The notes: generated by a model from the letters alone, not told the origin. DNA of 42,620 bases from Bacillus benzoevorans (GCF_014207535.1 NZ_JACHGK010000027.1:1-42620), one strand, 5' to 3'. Positions 25,797 to 35,150 are shown, numbered from the stretch's first letter. Made by a program: numbers and translations.

Positions 25797-27023
25797 ATGA
25801 AAGTAACGCATGACGTTGAAAACATTGACTACGTTAAGCTGGGAAATGTGAATATCATCACCTTTGTCCTATTTTGGACCGGTTTGGTCGTTTTATGCTC
25901 CTTATATGTGACGATTCCACTCCTGCCGAAGCTGTCTGAGATTTATCAAATATCTGTAAGCCAGGCAGCTTGGGCAGGGAGTATTTTTTCCATCTGCTTT
26001 GCAGTTGGCTGTTTATTCTTCGGGGCAATATCCGACCGTTACGGCAAAAAAAATGTGATGGCGCTCGGGCTTGTTGGTTTAGCGATTGTGACCTTTATGA
26101 TTGGTTTATCTGACAGCTTCAGCCAGCTAGTTGTTCTACGAGGAATTCAAGGGGGATTGGCAGCCACTTTTTCACCAGTGGCCCTTACTTATGTGGGTGT
26201 GATGTACCCGCCAAAGAAAAGGGTAACAACGATCGGAATTATTAGCTCCGGGTTTTTAATCGCCGGCATCGTCGGCCAGCTTATCTCAAGCTTCATTACC
26301 GCTCTGATTAATTGGAATACGGTATTTTTCTTTTTTGCCATTGTTTATATTTTCACCTCTATTTTTTTATGGATTGTCATCCCAAAGGATGGCATGGCTG
26401 CAAAGGATCAGGATCTTTTTGCCATTGTGCGGAAGTTCAAAATTTCCTTTTCGCATAAACCGCTTATTTTATGTAACAGCATCGGGATCATGGTGCTTTT
26501 GACCTTTGTCGGAATGTATACCGCTTTAGGCTATTACTTGAGCACGTCTTTTCAGTTTGATGATCAGAAGATATTCTATGTCCGCGCTGCCGGAATATTC
26601 GGCATCATTCTATCCCCGTTTACCGGGAAATTCGTGCAAAAATTCGGCATGAAAAAAGTTTTGACCTTTGGCATGCTTTGTTCCATTATTGGATTATTCT
26701 TCATGGGATTGGGTCAAAGCTTGCCTATCATTATTTTCATGAGCATTCTCTTTGTGTGCGGAATAGCCATTATTGTGCCGTCGATGCTGGCGCTGGTCGG
26801 GCAGTTAGGCGGGAATGAGAAAGGCGTCGCTACTTCAATCTATACATTTATTTTATTTATCGGAGCGAGCCTTGGTCCAATTATCGCCACTTTTATCTTA
26901 AAGACGGGCAGCTCTACGATGCCATTCTTCGTGTTTGGTGCAATCTTGACTGTAGGAATAGTTCTCTCGATTATGATTCATTCCTTAACAGCACAGCATA
27001 TAGAAAAAGAACTAACTAATTAA
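25797..27023 (+). CDS. MFS transporter, drug/proton antiporter type
   Basis: A 408-residue major facilitator protein with 12 predicted membrane segments. The loop 2-3 signature is seen as GAISDRYGKKNVMALG and the segment 5 motif as GIISSGFLIAGIVGQLISS, typical of 12-helix exporters of the YnfM/arabinose-efflux type. The frame opens at 25761, but AAGGAAG precedes the ATG at 25797 by ten bases. It is divergent from trpBA and closes with a perfect terminator. Substrate unknown. Confidence 0.88.
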   Translation: MKVTHDVENIDYVKLGNVNIITFVLFWTGLVVLCSLYVTIPLLPKLSEIYQISVSQAAWAGSIFSICFAVGCLFFGAISDRYGKKNVMALGLVGLAIVTFMIGLSDSFSQLVVLRGIQGGLAATFSPVALTYVGVMYPPKKRVTTIGIISSGFLIAGIVGQLISSFITALINWNTVFFFFAIVYIFTSIFLWIVIPKDGMAAKDQDLFAIVRKFKISFSHKPLILCNSIGIMVLLTFVGMYTALGYYLSTSFQFDDQKIFYVRAAGIFGIILSPFTGKFVQKFGMKKVLTFGMLCSIIGLFFMGLGQSLPIIIFMSILFVCGIAIIVPSMLALVGQLGGNEKGVATSIYTFILFIGASLGPIIATFILKTGSSTMPFFVFGAILTVGIVLSIMIHSLTAQHIEKELTN

Positions 27024-27031
27024 ATAATAAG

Positions 27032-27076
27032 GAGGTCTCCAAAAGTCGTATTTCCGACTTTTGGAGACCTCTTTTT
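27032..27076 (+). terminator. Terminator of the MFS gene
   Basis: GAGGTCTCCAAAAGTCG at 27032-27048 pairs exactly with 27055-27071, followed by TTTTTT. Confidence 0.92.
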
Positions 27077-27082
27077 TGCATT

Positions 27083-27697
27083 TTAATCGTTCAAAGTATA
27101 AATTAAAAACCGTTCATACGGTACTGATTCATACAGATCCGGCAGCCTGACTTCCTGTTTTAATTGGAAAGCCGTGTCGTTTTCAAGATAAAAAATATAA
27201 TCATCTGAGGCAAAGTATAAAATCAGCGTAATACCACGCGGTGTTTCTTCCACTGAAAGCAGAATATGATTGATTACTTTCATAAAGATTTGGACCGAAA
27301 AGGGATTAAAAAAGTAAAAAACATTATCTGCGGAACTAATGGGATATTCTTCGGCTAAACAACGGATAAAACGAATCTTCTCCAGCGGTATTTTATTAAT
27401 CTTGTAATACGAGCTTAAATTATCCATCGCTTCCTGATAAAAGGTTTTATTCATTTCAATTCCGGCTACTGACGCATTAAACATATGATGAATCAAAAAA
27501 TTCAAGCGCCCCTTGCCACAGCCGAAGTCAATAACAGAGTCACCTTCCTTTAACGGGTATTCATTGAATAACAGCTCCAAAGCACTATAAGGGGTTGGTT
27601 CATAGCGATGATAGTGGGATGAAGAATTAAAAATCTTTTGTACACCAGCTGTATGAATATTTAACAGCTGATCATAATACTGTTCCTTATCTTTCAT
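27083..27697 (-). CDS. Class I SAM-dependent methyltransferase
   Basis: A 204-residue protein with the Rossmann-type SAM-binding motif VIDFGCGKGRLNF (about residues 52-64) and the acidic motif II residue in AGIEMNK. FNPF near 126 takes the place of the usual motif IV. The frame opens far upstream at 27844, but GAGGTGC lies six or so bases before the ATG at 27697, which is the start chosen. The target of methylation is not evident. Separate from rsgI by a terminator. Confidence 0.82.
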   Translation of the reverse strand: MKDKEQYYDQLLNIHTAGVQKIFNSSSHYHRYEPTPYSALELLFNEYPLKEGDSVIDFGCGKGRLNFLIHHMFNASVAGIEMNKTFYQEAMDNLSSYYKINKIPLEKIRFIRCLAEEYPISSADNVFYFFNPFSVQIFMKVINHILLSVEETPRGITLILYFASDDYIFYLENDTAFQLKQEVRLPDLYESVPYERFLIYTLND

Positions 27698-27777
27698 TTT
27701 TTTGCACCTCATAATCCTGTCGACAGCCATTATACTATATTTTCCCCTAATGAATGCTTCGTTCAAGCTAAATTTCG

Positions 27778-27808
27778 AAAAAAAAGAGAAGCAGCTCCCT
27801 GCCTCTCT
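27778..27808 (-). terminator. Terminator of the sigI-rsgI operon
   Basis: AGAGAAGCAG near 27785-27794 pairs with CTGCCTCTCT at 27799-27808. On the minus strand it is followed by TTTTTTTT. Confidence 0.8.
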
Positions 27809-27833
27809 CCAAATAAATCTGTTGTCATGTATT

Positions 27834-29021
27834 TTACTCTTCATGTTTATTTACGTTCTCGCCGCTCTTTACTAAAGCAGGCTGATTGTCTTTAGGACCG
27901 CTGCTGCTATCCTCATGATTACTCTTTTCATTTCCATTACCATTGTTTCTATTGTTTCCATTATTTCCGCTATTTCTATTGCCTTCAGTTTCATTTTTAT
28001 TTTCTTCTGGCTTATTATTATTCCTATTGTTTTCTTTCATTTTTGGTTCCTGAACTTTTTGATCCTGATTGTTTGACGTTTCCTCGTTAGCGGGAATAGC
28101 CGGGGCATTTTCCTGTTTGACTTCTGCCGGTATTTTTAGGTCTTCTTGTTGTTTTTCTTCTTTTTTGCGTTGTCCTGGAGATATTTTCGTCTTATTTTCC
28201 TCAACAGCTTTTGGCTGTTCTTTCTGTTTTTTCGCTTCAGTTTGAACAGGATTCTCAACTGGTTTTGATTTCTCTGTCGCTGGTACAAATTTCTTATTCG
28301 CCTCAGCGTTTGTATTACTTTCTTTCTGTTTCTGTTTCTGTTTCGCTTCAGCCTTGGCATTATGTTCCTTCAGTTTCTTTTCTTTATATAATCCTAGCGT
28401 CAGTCCTTCATCTACTGCCTTCTCCCGTTCGGATACAGTTCCTTCTACAATGGTGAGTTCAAGCTTTTCTGCCGAAATGACTTTCTGAATTTCTTCCACT
28501 TCTTTCTTCCAGCTATCCTGTTTTTCGGCATCCTCTTCGGCATACACACTCGCTACGACCATTTTCTGTTTATCCTTCATATAACCCTGCTTTTTTATCT
28601 CATCGATAATGCTGCTTACAACATTATCAGCATCTTCACGTTTCCAATCTTGAATTTGATTAATGACCTTTTCACCATCATCATTATAAGATTTTAACTC
28701 AATGACTTGATATTTCTTGTTTACCCCTAACTCGATACTTGGGTTGATATCAATCGATAAATAAGCATAAACTTTATTATTTTGATAAACCGGTAGGATA
28801 AATAAGAATATGAGTAAAAGCGCGGCTGTAGCCGGCCATAAAATTCTTCCTTGAAAGGCAGGAAAAAAAGAAGCCTTTTTCTCCTGTGTTACAGGGGTAA
28901 ACATGATCTCCTGACCAATTTGATAATGAGGGTTTTCCTTCCGGGCCCGCAAAAATTCGCCTTCCGGGGTTAAAACCGTTAAAAAACGTTTATTGACCTC
29001 CATTATAATTCCCTTTTTCAC
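27834..29021 (-). CDS. rsgI: Anti-sigma-I factor RsgI
   Basis: A 395-residue single-pass membrane protein that holds SigI inactive at the membrane. The N-terminal RsgI domain is MKKGIIMEVNKRFLTVLTPE (1-20). A membrane segment lies at about 60-80, then the conserved periplasmic domain YAYLSIDINPSIELGVN. The outer 190 residues are Lys, Glu, Gln and Asn-rich and disordered, ending NKHEE. The GTG at 29021 overlaps the sigI stop codon by four bases (GTGA), so the genes are coupled; this start matches B. subtilis RsgI. Confidence 0.93.
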   Translation of the reverse strand: MKKGIIMEVNKRFLTVLTPEGEFLRARKENPHYQIGQEIMFTPVTQEKKASFFPAFQGRILWPATAALLLIFLFILPVYQNNKVYAYLSIDINPSIELGVNKKYQVIELKSYNDDGEKVINQIQDWKREDADNVVSSIIDEIKKQGYMKDKQKMVVASVYAEEDAEKQDSWKKEVEEIQKVISAEKLELTIVEGTVSEREKAVDEGLTLGLYKEKKLKEHNAKAEAKQKQKQKESNTNAEANKKFVPATEKSKPVENPVQTEAKKQKEQPKAVEENKTKISPGQRKKEEKQQEDLKIPAEVKQENAPAIPANEETSNNQDQKVQEPKMKENNRNNNKPEENKNETEGNRNSGNNGNNRNNGNGNEKSNHEDSSSGPKDNQPALVKSGENVNKHEE

Positions 29022-29773
29022 GTTTCCAGCACCCCTTTTAAATAATCTTTGAGATACACATAATCCCCAATTAAAATAAGGGAAATCGCAATAATATACT
29101 TTCTGTTTCGCTCAATCGTTTTCCTACTGATGGGTACAAATCCCTCCAGTTCTTTGATCGGAAGCCGTTTCTTCTCTAAAAAGTAAGTTATTAGTTTCTC
29201 ATTTTCAGTCAATATCTTTGCTGTCATAATCGCATTTCTTCTCGCATCCTCGTGCTTTGGAGAGTTTTCAAGCAGGTCCTGAAAGGAGAGATCAAATTGC
29301 TTCATCACTTCAGTAAATTGTAGAATTTCCTCTTTTCTTAAATTCTCATCTGTTTTCCTCTTAAAACTTTCAAAGGATAACTCAGTTTCTATTGATGTAC
29401 CTTCATATTCATCCTCGCAAGCTTTATAACTATTATCCAGACTTACCGTTTCATATTTCGACTGACTACGGATATAATCGATTACTCTGCGTTTGATTAG
29501 CAGCTCTGAAAAACTGATTAATGAAGCTCCTTTTTCTGAGTCATATTTTTGAATCGCTTCATTAAAAGCAATAAGACCAATGCTAAATTCATCGTCAGAT
29601 TCATGTATGTATCTTTTACAGACAGAAGATACCGTCTTGGCAATAAAGGGTCTGTAAGAATCAATCAATTCATTATGTAAAGTCAAATCACCTTGTTGGA
29701 TAAGTTGTATTTGTTCCTCAAGTTTTCTTTTTCGTTTTCTCGCCATAAACAATAAACTTAGCAATAGCCTCAC
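29018..29773 (-). CDS. sigI: RNA polymerase sigma factor SigI
   Basis: A 251-residue sigma factor of the SigI (heat and envelope stress) family. FIAKTVSSVCKRYI and DDEFSIGLIAFNEAI match region 2; VSLDN and the C-terminal RKTIERNRKYIIAISLI helix-turn-helix with GDYVYLKDYLKGVLE match the family end. The start is a GTG at 29773, because the beginning MRLLLSLLFMARKRKR aligns with B. subtilis SigI (MKPVLSLLFKL). No strong ribosome binding site precedes it; GAGGTGAGG lies across the start, so a TTG at 29764 is possible. Confidence 0.95.
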   Translation of the reverse strand: MRLLLSLLFMARKRKRKLEEQIQLIQQGDLTLHNELIDSYRPFIAKTVSSVCKRYIHESDDEFSIGLIAFNEAIQKYDSEKGASLISFSELLIKRRVIDYIRSQSKYETVSLDNSYKACEDEYEGTSIETELSFESFKRKTDENLRKEEILQFTEVMKQFDLSFQDLLENSPKHEDARRNAIMTAKILTENEKLITYFLEKKRLPIKELEGFVPISRKTIERNRKYIIAISLILIGDYVYLKDYLKGVLET

Positions 29774-29788
29774 CTCAATTCTGAAAAC

Positions 29789-29797
29789 ATTATATCA
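29789..29797 (-). promoter_or_regulatory. Extended -10 element upstream of sigI
   Basis: TGATATAAT on the minus strand (TG, one base, TATAAT), 16 bases upstream of the sigI start. No clear -35. Confidence 0.5.
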
Positions 29798-29835
29798 TAG
29801 GAGTAATCCATCATTTCTCATGAGCGGCTATTTAT

Positions 29836-29875
29836 AATCGCACAAAGGACCCGAAAAACGGGCCATTGTGCGATT
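29836..29875 (-). terminator. Hairpin after the DUF5667 gene
   Basis: AATCGCACAA / TTGTGCGATT outer stem and CCCG/CGGG inner stem with A5 loop. U-run is short, so terminator function is probable, not certain. Confidence 0.6.
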
Positions 29876-29915
29876 CTTCACTGAAATATCAATTTCAATT
29901 TCCTCTATTTACCTA

Positions 29916-31361
29916 TTACTCAGGTTTATTTCCATTATGATTTTGTTTCATTTCAGCTTGTTTCTGTTTTGCTTCTTGCTTGGCCTCGTTGCGAATCTCT
30001 TTCGCTTCCTGCTTCGCCTCTGTACGGATTTCCTTTGCTTCCTGTTTAGCAGTCTCTTTGATTTGCTTTGCTTCTTCTTTTATCTGTGCTTTTGTACTGT
30101 TAACAGGTACTTGTGGTGCTGGTGCTTTTTCCGAAGAAATTGCTGCAGGTGCTGGTACCGGATTAACTGGTGCTGGAGCCTCAGTCTCTTCCACTGTTGC
30201 AGCAGGCGTTTCGGTTTTAGTTTCAACTGCAGGTGCTGTTGTTACTGCTGATTCCGGATTCGTTACTTCCGAGGTTTGCGTTTCTGTTGTGGTTTCGTTT
30301 TCAACAACTGCAGACTCCTCTTCCACTTCAACTGCTGGTTTTTCCTTTTTCTTCGCCTTACGTTCTTGTTTTGCTTCTAATTTAGCGATCTTCTTAGCTA
30401 ATTTGGCATAGCTTTTTTCGATATTTTTTTTCAACGCTGCTTTTGCTGTAGGATTTTTAACTTTTTCCATTGCTGCAGTGAGGGCAATAATATTCTGCGA
30501 AATCAATTCTTTTACTTCCTTTATACCTTCTTCGTCAGTATCACCCGCAGTTTCTTCTTCTGCCGCATTGTCATCTACAGATGCTGTATTATCTTCATCA
30601 GCAGCAACCTCTTCTCCAGATGCTGCGTTATCTTCATCAACAGCAACTTCATCTTCAGATGCTGCGTTATCTTCATCAGCAGCAGCTTCATCTTCAGATG
30701 CTGTTGTGTCTTTATCAACTGTACTTTGATCATTGTTTGTTTCTGTTGTTGCTTCCTCACCTAGCTGACCTTCTGATCCTTCAAGATATTCAAGGGCTTT
30801 TTTAATCGTCTCTAGTGCCTCATCGTCTTTTCCTTGGGCAAAAAGAGCTTCAGCCTCGGCTAAACGTTCTGCCGAAAATTCTGCAAGTAATTTCGCCTCT
30901 TTTACATCATCAAATGTAAAAGCTAATTGAATTTTTTCAAAAGCAATTTTTACAAAATAGAATACATCTCCAGGGACAAGGGAAGGAGCTTCTGTATTAT
31001 CTTCTACCGCTGATTCATCTGTAGCACTTGTTTCTTCAGTATTTGCTGTTTCATCTGTTGAGCTTTCAGATGAAGTTTCTGTTCCGTCTGTATTATCTGC
31101 AGCTGTACTGTCTGTTCCCTCCGCTGTCGCATCATCAGCAGCTTGAGTTGTATTTCCATCCGTTACTTCTGTAGTATCTTCAGCCGCAGTTTCCTCCGCA
31201 GTCAGACTAGAAGGAAATTGTACTGTTTCGTAGTCTTTACTTTGATCATTCTCTTCGGCTGAAAATGAGATCGGAGAAGAAAATGCATATGTACCGGCAA
31301 GGACCATCGCCAACGCTGTTTTTCCAATCCTATTTAAATGTTTAGTAGATAAGTATTTCAT
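29916..31361 (-). CDS. Exported DUF5667 protein with acidic and EAK repeats
   Basis: A 481-residue secreted protein. A signal peptide spans about residues 1-35 (ALAMVLAGTYAFSSP). An acidic Thr/Ser-rich segment follows, then a DUF5667 domain (about 130-195; GDVFYFVKIAFEKIQLAFTF, KLLAEFSAERLAEAEALFAQ). Next come four 13-residue acidic repeats (ASEDEVAVDEDNA type), a helical Lys-rich segment, a Pro/Val/Ala-rich linker, and a C-terminal EAKQEAKEIRT repeat of 11-residue period. The frame opens at a GTG at 31373, but AGAGGTGA places the ATG at 31361. It lies directly upstream of sigI-rsgI on the same strand; a SigI-dependent role is plausible but unproven. Function unknown. Confidence 0.8.
   Translation of the reverse strand: MKYLSTKHLNRIGKTALAMVLAGTYAFSSPISFSAEENDQSKDYETVQFPSSLTAEETAAEDTTEVTDGNTTQAADDATAEGTDSTAADNTDGTETSSESSTDETANTEETSATDESAVEDNTEAPSLVPGDVFYFVKIAFEKIQLAFTFDDVKEAKLLAEFSAERLAEAEALFAQGKDDEALETIKKALEYLEGSEGQLGEEATTETNNDQSTVDKDTTASEDEAAADEDNAASEDEVAVDEDNAASGEEVAADEDNTASVDDNAAEEETAGDTDEEGIKEVKELISQNIIALTAAMEKVKNPTAKAALKKNIEKSYAKLAKKIAKLEAKQERKAKKKEKPAVEVEEESAVVENETTTETQTSEVTNPESAVTTAPAVETKTETPAATVEETEAPAPVNPVPAPAAISSEKAPAPQVPVNSTKAQIKEEAKQIKETAKQEAKEIRTEAKQEAKEIRNEAKQEAKQKQAEMKQNHNGNKPE
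30580..30735 (-). repeat. 39-bp coding repeat in the DUF5667 gene
   Basis: GATGCTG (plus strand) recurs at 30580, 30619, 30658 and 30697, an exact 39-base spacing, coding for 13-residue acidic units. Copy number is likely to vary between strains. Confidence 0.85.
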
Positions 31362-31460
31362 AATAATATTCACCTCTGTAATTTTTCCGCGATCGCTTTT
31401 TCACTATAAGAATACGAGATGGGTGACTTTTTTATGTGGGTGGAAAATATAGGAGGAATA

Positions 31461-31500
31461 TAAAAAAATTCAGGCATTGCCTCGAAAGACAACACCTGAA
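31461..31500 (-). terminator. Terminator of the permease gene
   Basis: TTCAGG at 31469-31474 and CCTGAA at 31495-31500, extended inside by TTG/CAA. On the minus strand TTTTTTT follows. Confidence 0.8.
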
Positions 31501-31595
31501 TAATATTTTTAAAAATTATCGGGATACTGGTACTGAAAAACGTGCTAATCTCGTATGAAGCGAACCACATGAGATGAGACTTTCCATTTGTTTTT

Positions 31596-33044
31596 CTATT
31601 CCTTTTTATTTTTCTTCTTTATCTTCTGGCTATTCAGAGATACTAATTCCTCAGCTGCTTCAATGCTTGTCTTTGGCCGAAGCTGCTCAAGGTTGTATGC
31701 TGGCTTTCCTTCCACAGTAAAAGCAGTCTTTTTTCGAGTTTGGACAATCCAATAGATCAGCGAATAAAAAACGAGCAAAGCCAATCCTGCTGCAAGACCT
31801 ACTCCCTGCCCCTCAATAAGCGGCATACTGGCAATGATGACAAAAATACTGATTAATACAATCCAGGAAGAAACAGGATAACCGGGAAACTAGCATTTTC
31901 CTTCCGGTGGACAGCCATTTTTTCTGCGCAATTTATAATGGGCCGCTACAATCACTCCATATGTAAAGAGTAAGGCAAAACTTCCTGAACTTATGAGAAA
32001 AACATAGACCTGTGCGGGCAGAAGCAGACCCATACCCAATGCAATCAGCATTGCTGCACCTGAAAAGAGAATCCCTTTGTATGGTACATTCCCCTTTCCT
32101 CTTATCCATGAAGGTGCATAACCCCCATCTGCGAGAGAACGAATCATTCTTCCCAGACCAAACATCGCTGCGAGCATAGTTGAAAGGATTGCAGTAACAA
32201 GGACCATATTCATGACATTTCCGGCCCATCCCTGCCCTTGTCTCATTAACGCCGCAACCATCGGGCTTACATCCCCCGTCAAGGAGCCTGTCGGAATTAA
32301 AGGCAGCAGTACCACAACAGCTGCAATATACAGTCCAATTAAGCCAAACACCGTATAATTAATCGCTTTAGGTACAGTTTTTGCCGGATCCTTTGTTTCT
32401 GAAGCAGCCAGACCGATAATCTCAAAGCCGGCAAAAGCAGATACAACCAGCAGCATACTGCCGGCTATTCCTCCAATTCCATTAGGGAGTATCGGCTCAA
32501 TAGCTAGACTGCCGGCACCAGCTTCTGGATTGCCTGGTATTAGCCCGAAAATTAGCAGGGCACCGAAAATAATAAAACCAATAATGGCTAGGAGCTTAAC
32601 AGCCGAAAGTGCACTTTCCAGCTTGCTTAAGCGTTCTGCACCAAGAAGATTTAACAGGGTCACTGCGACAATAATGAAAGAACCGACAAGCGGCAGGGAA
32701 ATCCCAGGTAACCATCCCTGCAAAAAATAAGAAACAGCTGTTGCCTCACTTGACATAGCCAAAACAAGCCCTGTCCAATATACCCAGCCAACCACAAATC
32801 CCAATGAAGGACCGTAGGCTTTTTCAGCATATGTACGAAATGATCCAGGCGCTGGGTCGGCAACGGTCATTTCCGATAGAGCATAAAGAATAAAATAAGC
32901 TAAAATACCAGCAAGTATAAAGGAAATAATGACTCCCGGACCCGCTGCCCGAATTGCTAGTGCTGAACCCAGGAAAAACGAACCCCCTATTACTGTTCCT
33001 AATGCCATCATTGTTAACTGCCATGTTGACAAGCCTTTTTCCAC
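31596..33044 (-). pseudogene. APC-family amino acid permease with an in-frame TAG
   Basis: The full frame codes for 482 residues, a normal length for an APC permease, but a TAG stop lies at 31892-31890, after residue 384 (NGCPPEGKC, then stop, then FPGYPVSSWIV). The frame is the same before and after it, so a single base change, probably CAG to TAG, can explain it. The N-terminal part has the APC signature (ALGTVIGGSFFLGSALAIRAAGPG) and ten or so membrane segments. The lost part holds the last two membrane segments and the tail. The truncated protein could still be made but would lack these. Start is a GTG at 33044 six bases after GGAGGG. Confidence 0.88.
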
Positions 33045-33399
33045 GATCAGCCCTCCAAATAATCTTTAACATTAGTATGAGCAAATCAAAATCAAGTTAT
33101 GAAATGCATTTTACGAAACATTTTATTTTCCTAGGCAAATATCCAGGTAAATCATAGTTTATCTGAATAATCAATACATTATCCTGAATCACCTATTAAT
33201 CTTCCATAATACAGTGCTATAATGACGTAAATACAATTTCAATTATTTTTTCTTTAGAAAAACGCAATTAGAAATTTACAATTCTGTGAATTGTGATATA
33301 ATCTTAATAATTCTTATAAGTTAAGTTGGTTTTTAAAATTCTTAAATACGATAAACAGACACGTTTATTTTATAAATGATAGAAAAGGATGGGATAGCA
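33045..33399. other. Divergent intergenic region, permease and M20 gene
   Basis: About 350 bases with no gene. AT-rich. It holds a promoter and an inverted repeat for the amidohydrolase (33275-33302). Confidence 0.6.
33275..33302 (+). promoter_or_regulatory. Promoter with operator-like repeat, M20 amidohydrolase
   Basis: TTTACA at 33275-33280 and TATAAT at 33297-33302 are 16 bases apart; TGTGA before TATAAT gives an extended -10. ACAATTCTGTGAATTGT at 33278-33294 is an inverted repeat lying between the two boxes, suggesting repressor binding. It is only a weak match to the CodY box. Confidence 0.55.
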
Positions 33400-34581
33400 A
33401 TGGGTGAGATTTTATTAAAAGAAATAAATGAAGCAATATTGAATGACTACCATTCAGTGGTTGATTGGCGAAGATACATGCACCAATGTCCCGAACTATC
33501 CTTTCAGGAAGAAAAAACAGCACAATACATTCAAGAAAATCTGCTCAGCTTTGGGCTTGAGGTGAAAACCAATGTGGGCGGTCATGGTTTAATTGGAATT
33601 CTACATGGAGTACATCCAGGAAAAACAATTGCTTTAAGAGCAGACTTTGATGCCTTACCAATCCATGATGAAAAGGAAACTCCCTATAAATCACAAACAT
33701 CAGGTGTCATGCATGCATGCGGACATGACGGTCATACAGCAGCCTTGCTAGGTACCGCGAAGGTCTTAAGCCAGTTCCGCCAAAAGATAAAAGGAAAGGT
33801 TGTTTTTATTTTCCAACCTGCGGAAGAAACACCTCCAGGCGGGGCAAAATTCATGATTGAAGATGGGGTGCTGGACGGGGTCGATTATGTTTTTGGCGCT
33901 CATTTGGATTCACAAAAACCTTTGGGGAAAATAGCACTTGGCGAAGGATTTCAGATGGCTGCTGTAGATAAATTCGCTATTCATATCCAGGGAAAAGGCG
34001 GTCATGCCGCACGTCCGCAGGATTCCGTTGATTCTCTTGTAGTTGGAAGTGAAATTGTAAGTGCCCTGCAGAAGATTGTCAGCCGTGGTGTAAGCCCGCT
34101 GGAATCTGCGGTTGTTTCAATCGGTGTATTCCAATCAGGCAGTGCCTTTAATGTAATCGCGGATAAAGCTGTATTGGAAGGTACGGTCAGGACCTTTGAC
34201 AGCGATATCCGCAAACATGTAGAAAGACAATTCCGCACCATTCTTGACGGAATTACCGCAGCCTACGGAGCTGCCTATTCACTAGACTACTTGAATGGCT
34301 ACCCTGCTTTATATAATCATGTGGAAGAAACAAGGACGGTAAGGAACTTACTGAGTGAGGAATTTTCGGCGGATAATATTTTAGCCTTGGAACCATCTAT
34401 GGGCGCAGAGGACTTTTCTTACTATCTGCTTGAAAAGCCCGGAACTTATTTTAAAGTAGGTTCTCAGGCAAATGAAGCAACAAGCTACCCGCATCATCAT
34501 CCTAAATTTGATTTTGATGAAAGGGCCTTATTAAATCTGGAAAAGGCATTTGTTAAAATTGTCTCTCATTACTTATTTTAG
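33400..34581 (+). CDS. M20-family N-acyl-amino acid amidohydrolase
   Basis: A 393-residue zinc peptidase/amidohydrolase of the M20D group (hippurate hydrolase/IAA-amino acid hydrolase type). Metal-binding HACGHDGHT is near residue 105 and PAEETPPGG near 145; the dimerisation domain contains GKGGHAARPQ and the last metal site is PHHHPKFDFDE. It would remove acyl groups from amino acids or short peptides in the cytoplasm. The frame opens at 33376, but AAAAGGATGGG sets the ATG at 33400. Divergent from the permease, with its own terminator. Confidence 0.9.
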   Translation: MGEILLKEINEAILNDYHSVVDWRRYMHQCPELSFQEEKTAQYIQENLLSFGLEVKTNVGGHGLIGILHGVHPGKTIALRADFDALPIHDEKETPYKSQTSGVMHACGHDGHTAALLGTAKVLSQFRQKIKGKVVFIFQPAEETPPGGAKFMIEDGVLDGVDYVFGAHLDSQKPLGKIALGEGFQMAAVDKFAIHIQGKGGHAARPQDSVDSLVVGSEIVSALQKIVSRGVSPLESAVVSIGVFQSGSAFNVIADKAVLEGTVRTFDSDIRKHVERQFRTILDGITAAYGAAYSLDYLNGYPALYNHVEETRTVRNLLSEEFSADNILALEPSMGAEDFSYYLLEKPGTYFKVGSQANEATSYPHHHPKFDFDERALLNLEKAFVKIVSHYLF

Positions 34582-34590
34582 AAAAAAGCA

Positions 34591-34620
34591 GCCACTCAAA
34601 ACTAATTGAGTGGCGTTTTT
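34591..34620. terminator. Shared terminator between M20 and ECF sigma genes
   Basis: GCCACTCAA at 34591-34599 pairs with TTGAGTGGC at 34606-34614, followed by TTTTT on the plus strand and by TTTTTTC on the minus strand. Confidence 0.85.
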
Positions 34621-34634
34621 TCATTTCTGATTGG

Positions 34635-35150
34635 TTATGCCGGATACTTTTCCGCAATGGTTCTCTTCAGCTGCCTCCTGGCCCGGTATAATCGCGTTTT
34701 GACTGTTGTTGATTTCAATTGGAGCACGTTCGCAATCTCAGCTTCCTTCATACCATACTCCAATTTTAACAGAAGTACAGCCTGATAGGATTCTGATAAC
34801 TTGTGAATGGATCGGTTCAGTTCTTCTTTAAAAAGCCGGATTTCTACCTCTGATTCAGTATTTTTCCCCATACCGGATTTCTGATAGGAATACTCAAGCA
34901 GGGATACATCAGCTGATGCCCAGTTCCGCCGTTTGTCAACCCGTTTAAAATCAATCGCTGTCCGAACCGTTATGGCATTCAGCCAAGCTCTGATCTTTTC
35001 TGTATCCTCGATCGTGTCGATTTTTTTATAAACCTTTATAAATGCCTCTTGAACAATATCCTCTGCTTCATACCAGTCTTTGACAACCATATAGGCTAAA
35101 TAGGTTAATCGTTTAGCATTTGCTCTGTACATTTGATTAAAATCAACCAT
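34635..35150 (-). CDS. ECF-type RNA polymerase sigma factor
   Basis: A 171-residue sigma-70 family factor of the extracytoplasmic-function type. Region 2 (about 10-75) includes KDWYEAEDIVQEAFIKVY; region 4 (about 115-165) includes KLSESYQAVLLLKLEYGMKE and a helix-turn-helix, LQLKSTTVKTRLYRARRQLK. The frame opens at 35186, but GAGGGGAG places the ATG at 35150. It follows the ABC permease gene by 41 bases on the same strand and no anti-sigma gene is next to it. Confidence 0.9.
   Translation of the reverse strand: MVDFNQMYRANAKRLTYLAYMVVKDWYEAEDIVQEAFIKVYKKIDTIEDTEKIRAWLNAITVRTAIDFKRVDKRRNWASADVSLLEYSYQKSGMGKNTESEVEIRLFKEELNRSIHKLSESYQAVLLLKLEYGMKEAEIANVLQLKSTTVKTRLYRARRQLKRTIAEKYPA

Noticed and set aside
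29868..30411. Plus-strand open frames opposite the DUF5667 gene
   Set aside because: Cys/Phe/Ser-rich mirror frames caused by repetitive codons on the other strand.
33278..33294. CodY box
   Set aside because: About five mismatches from the 15-base consensus.
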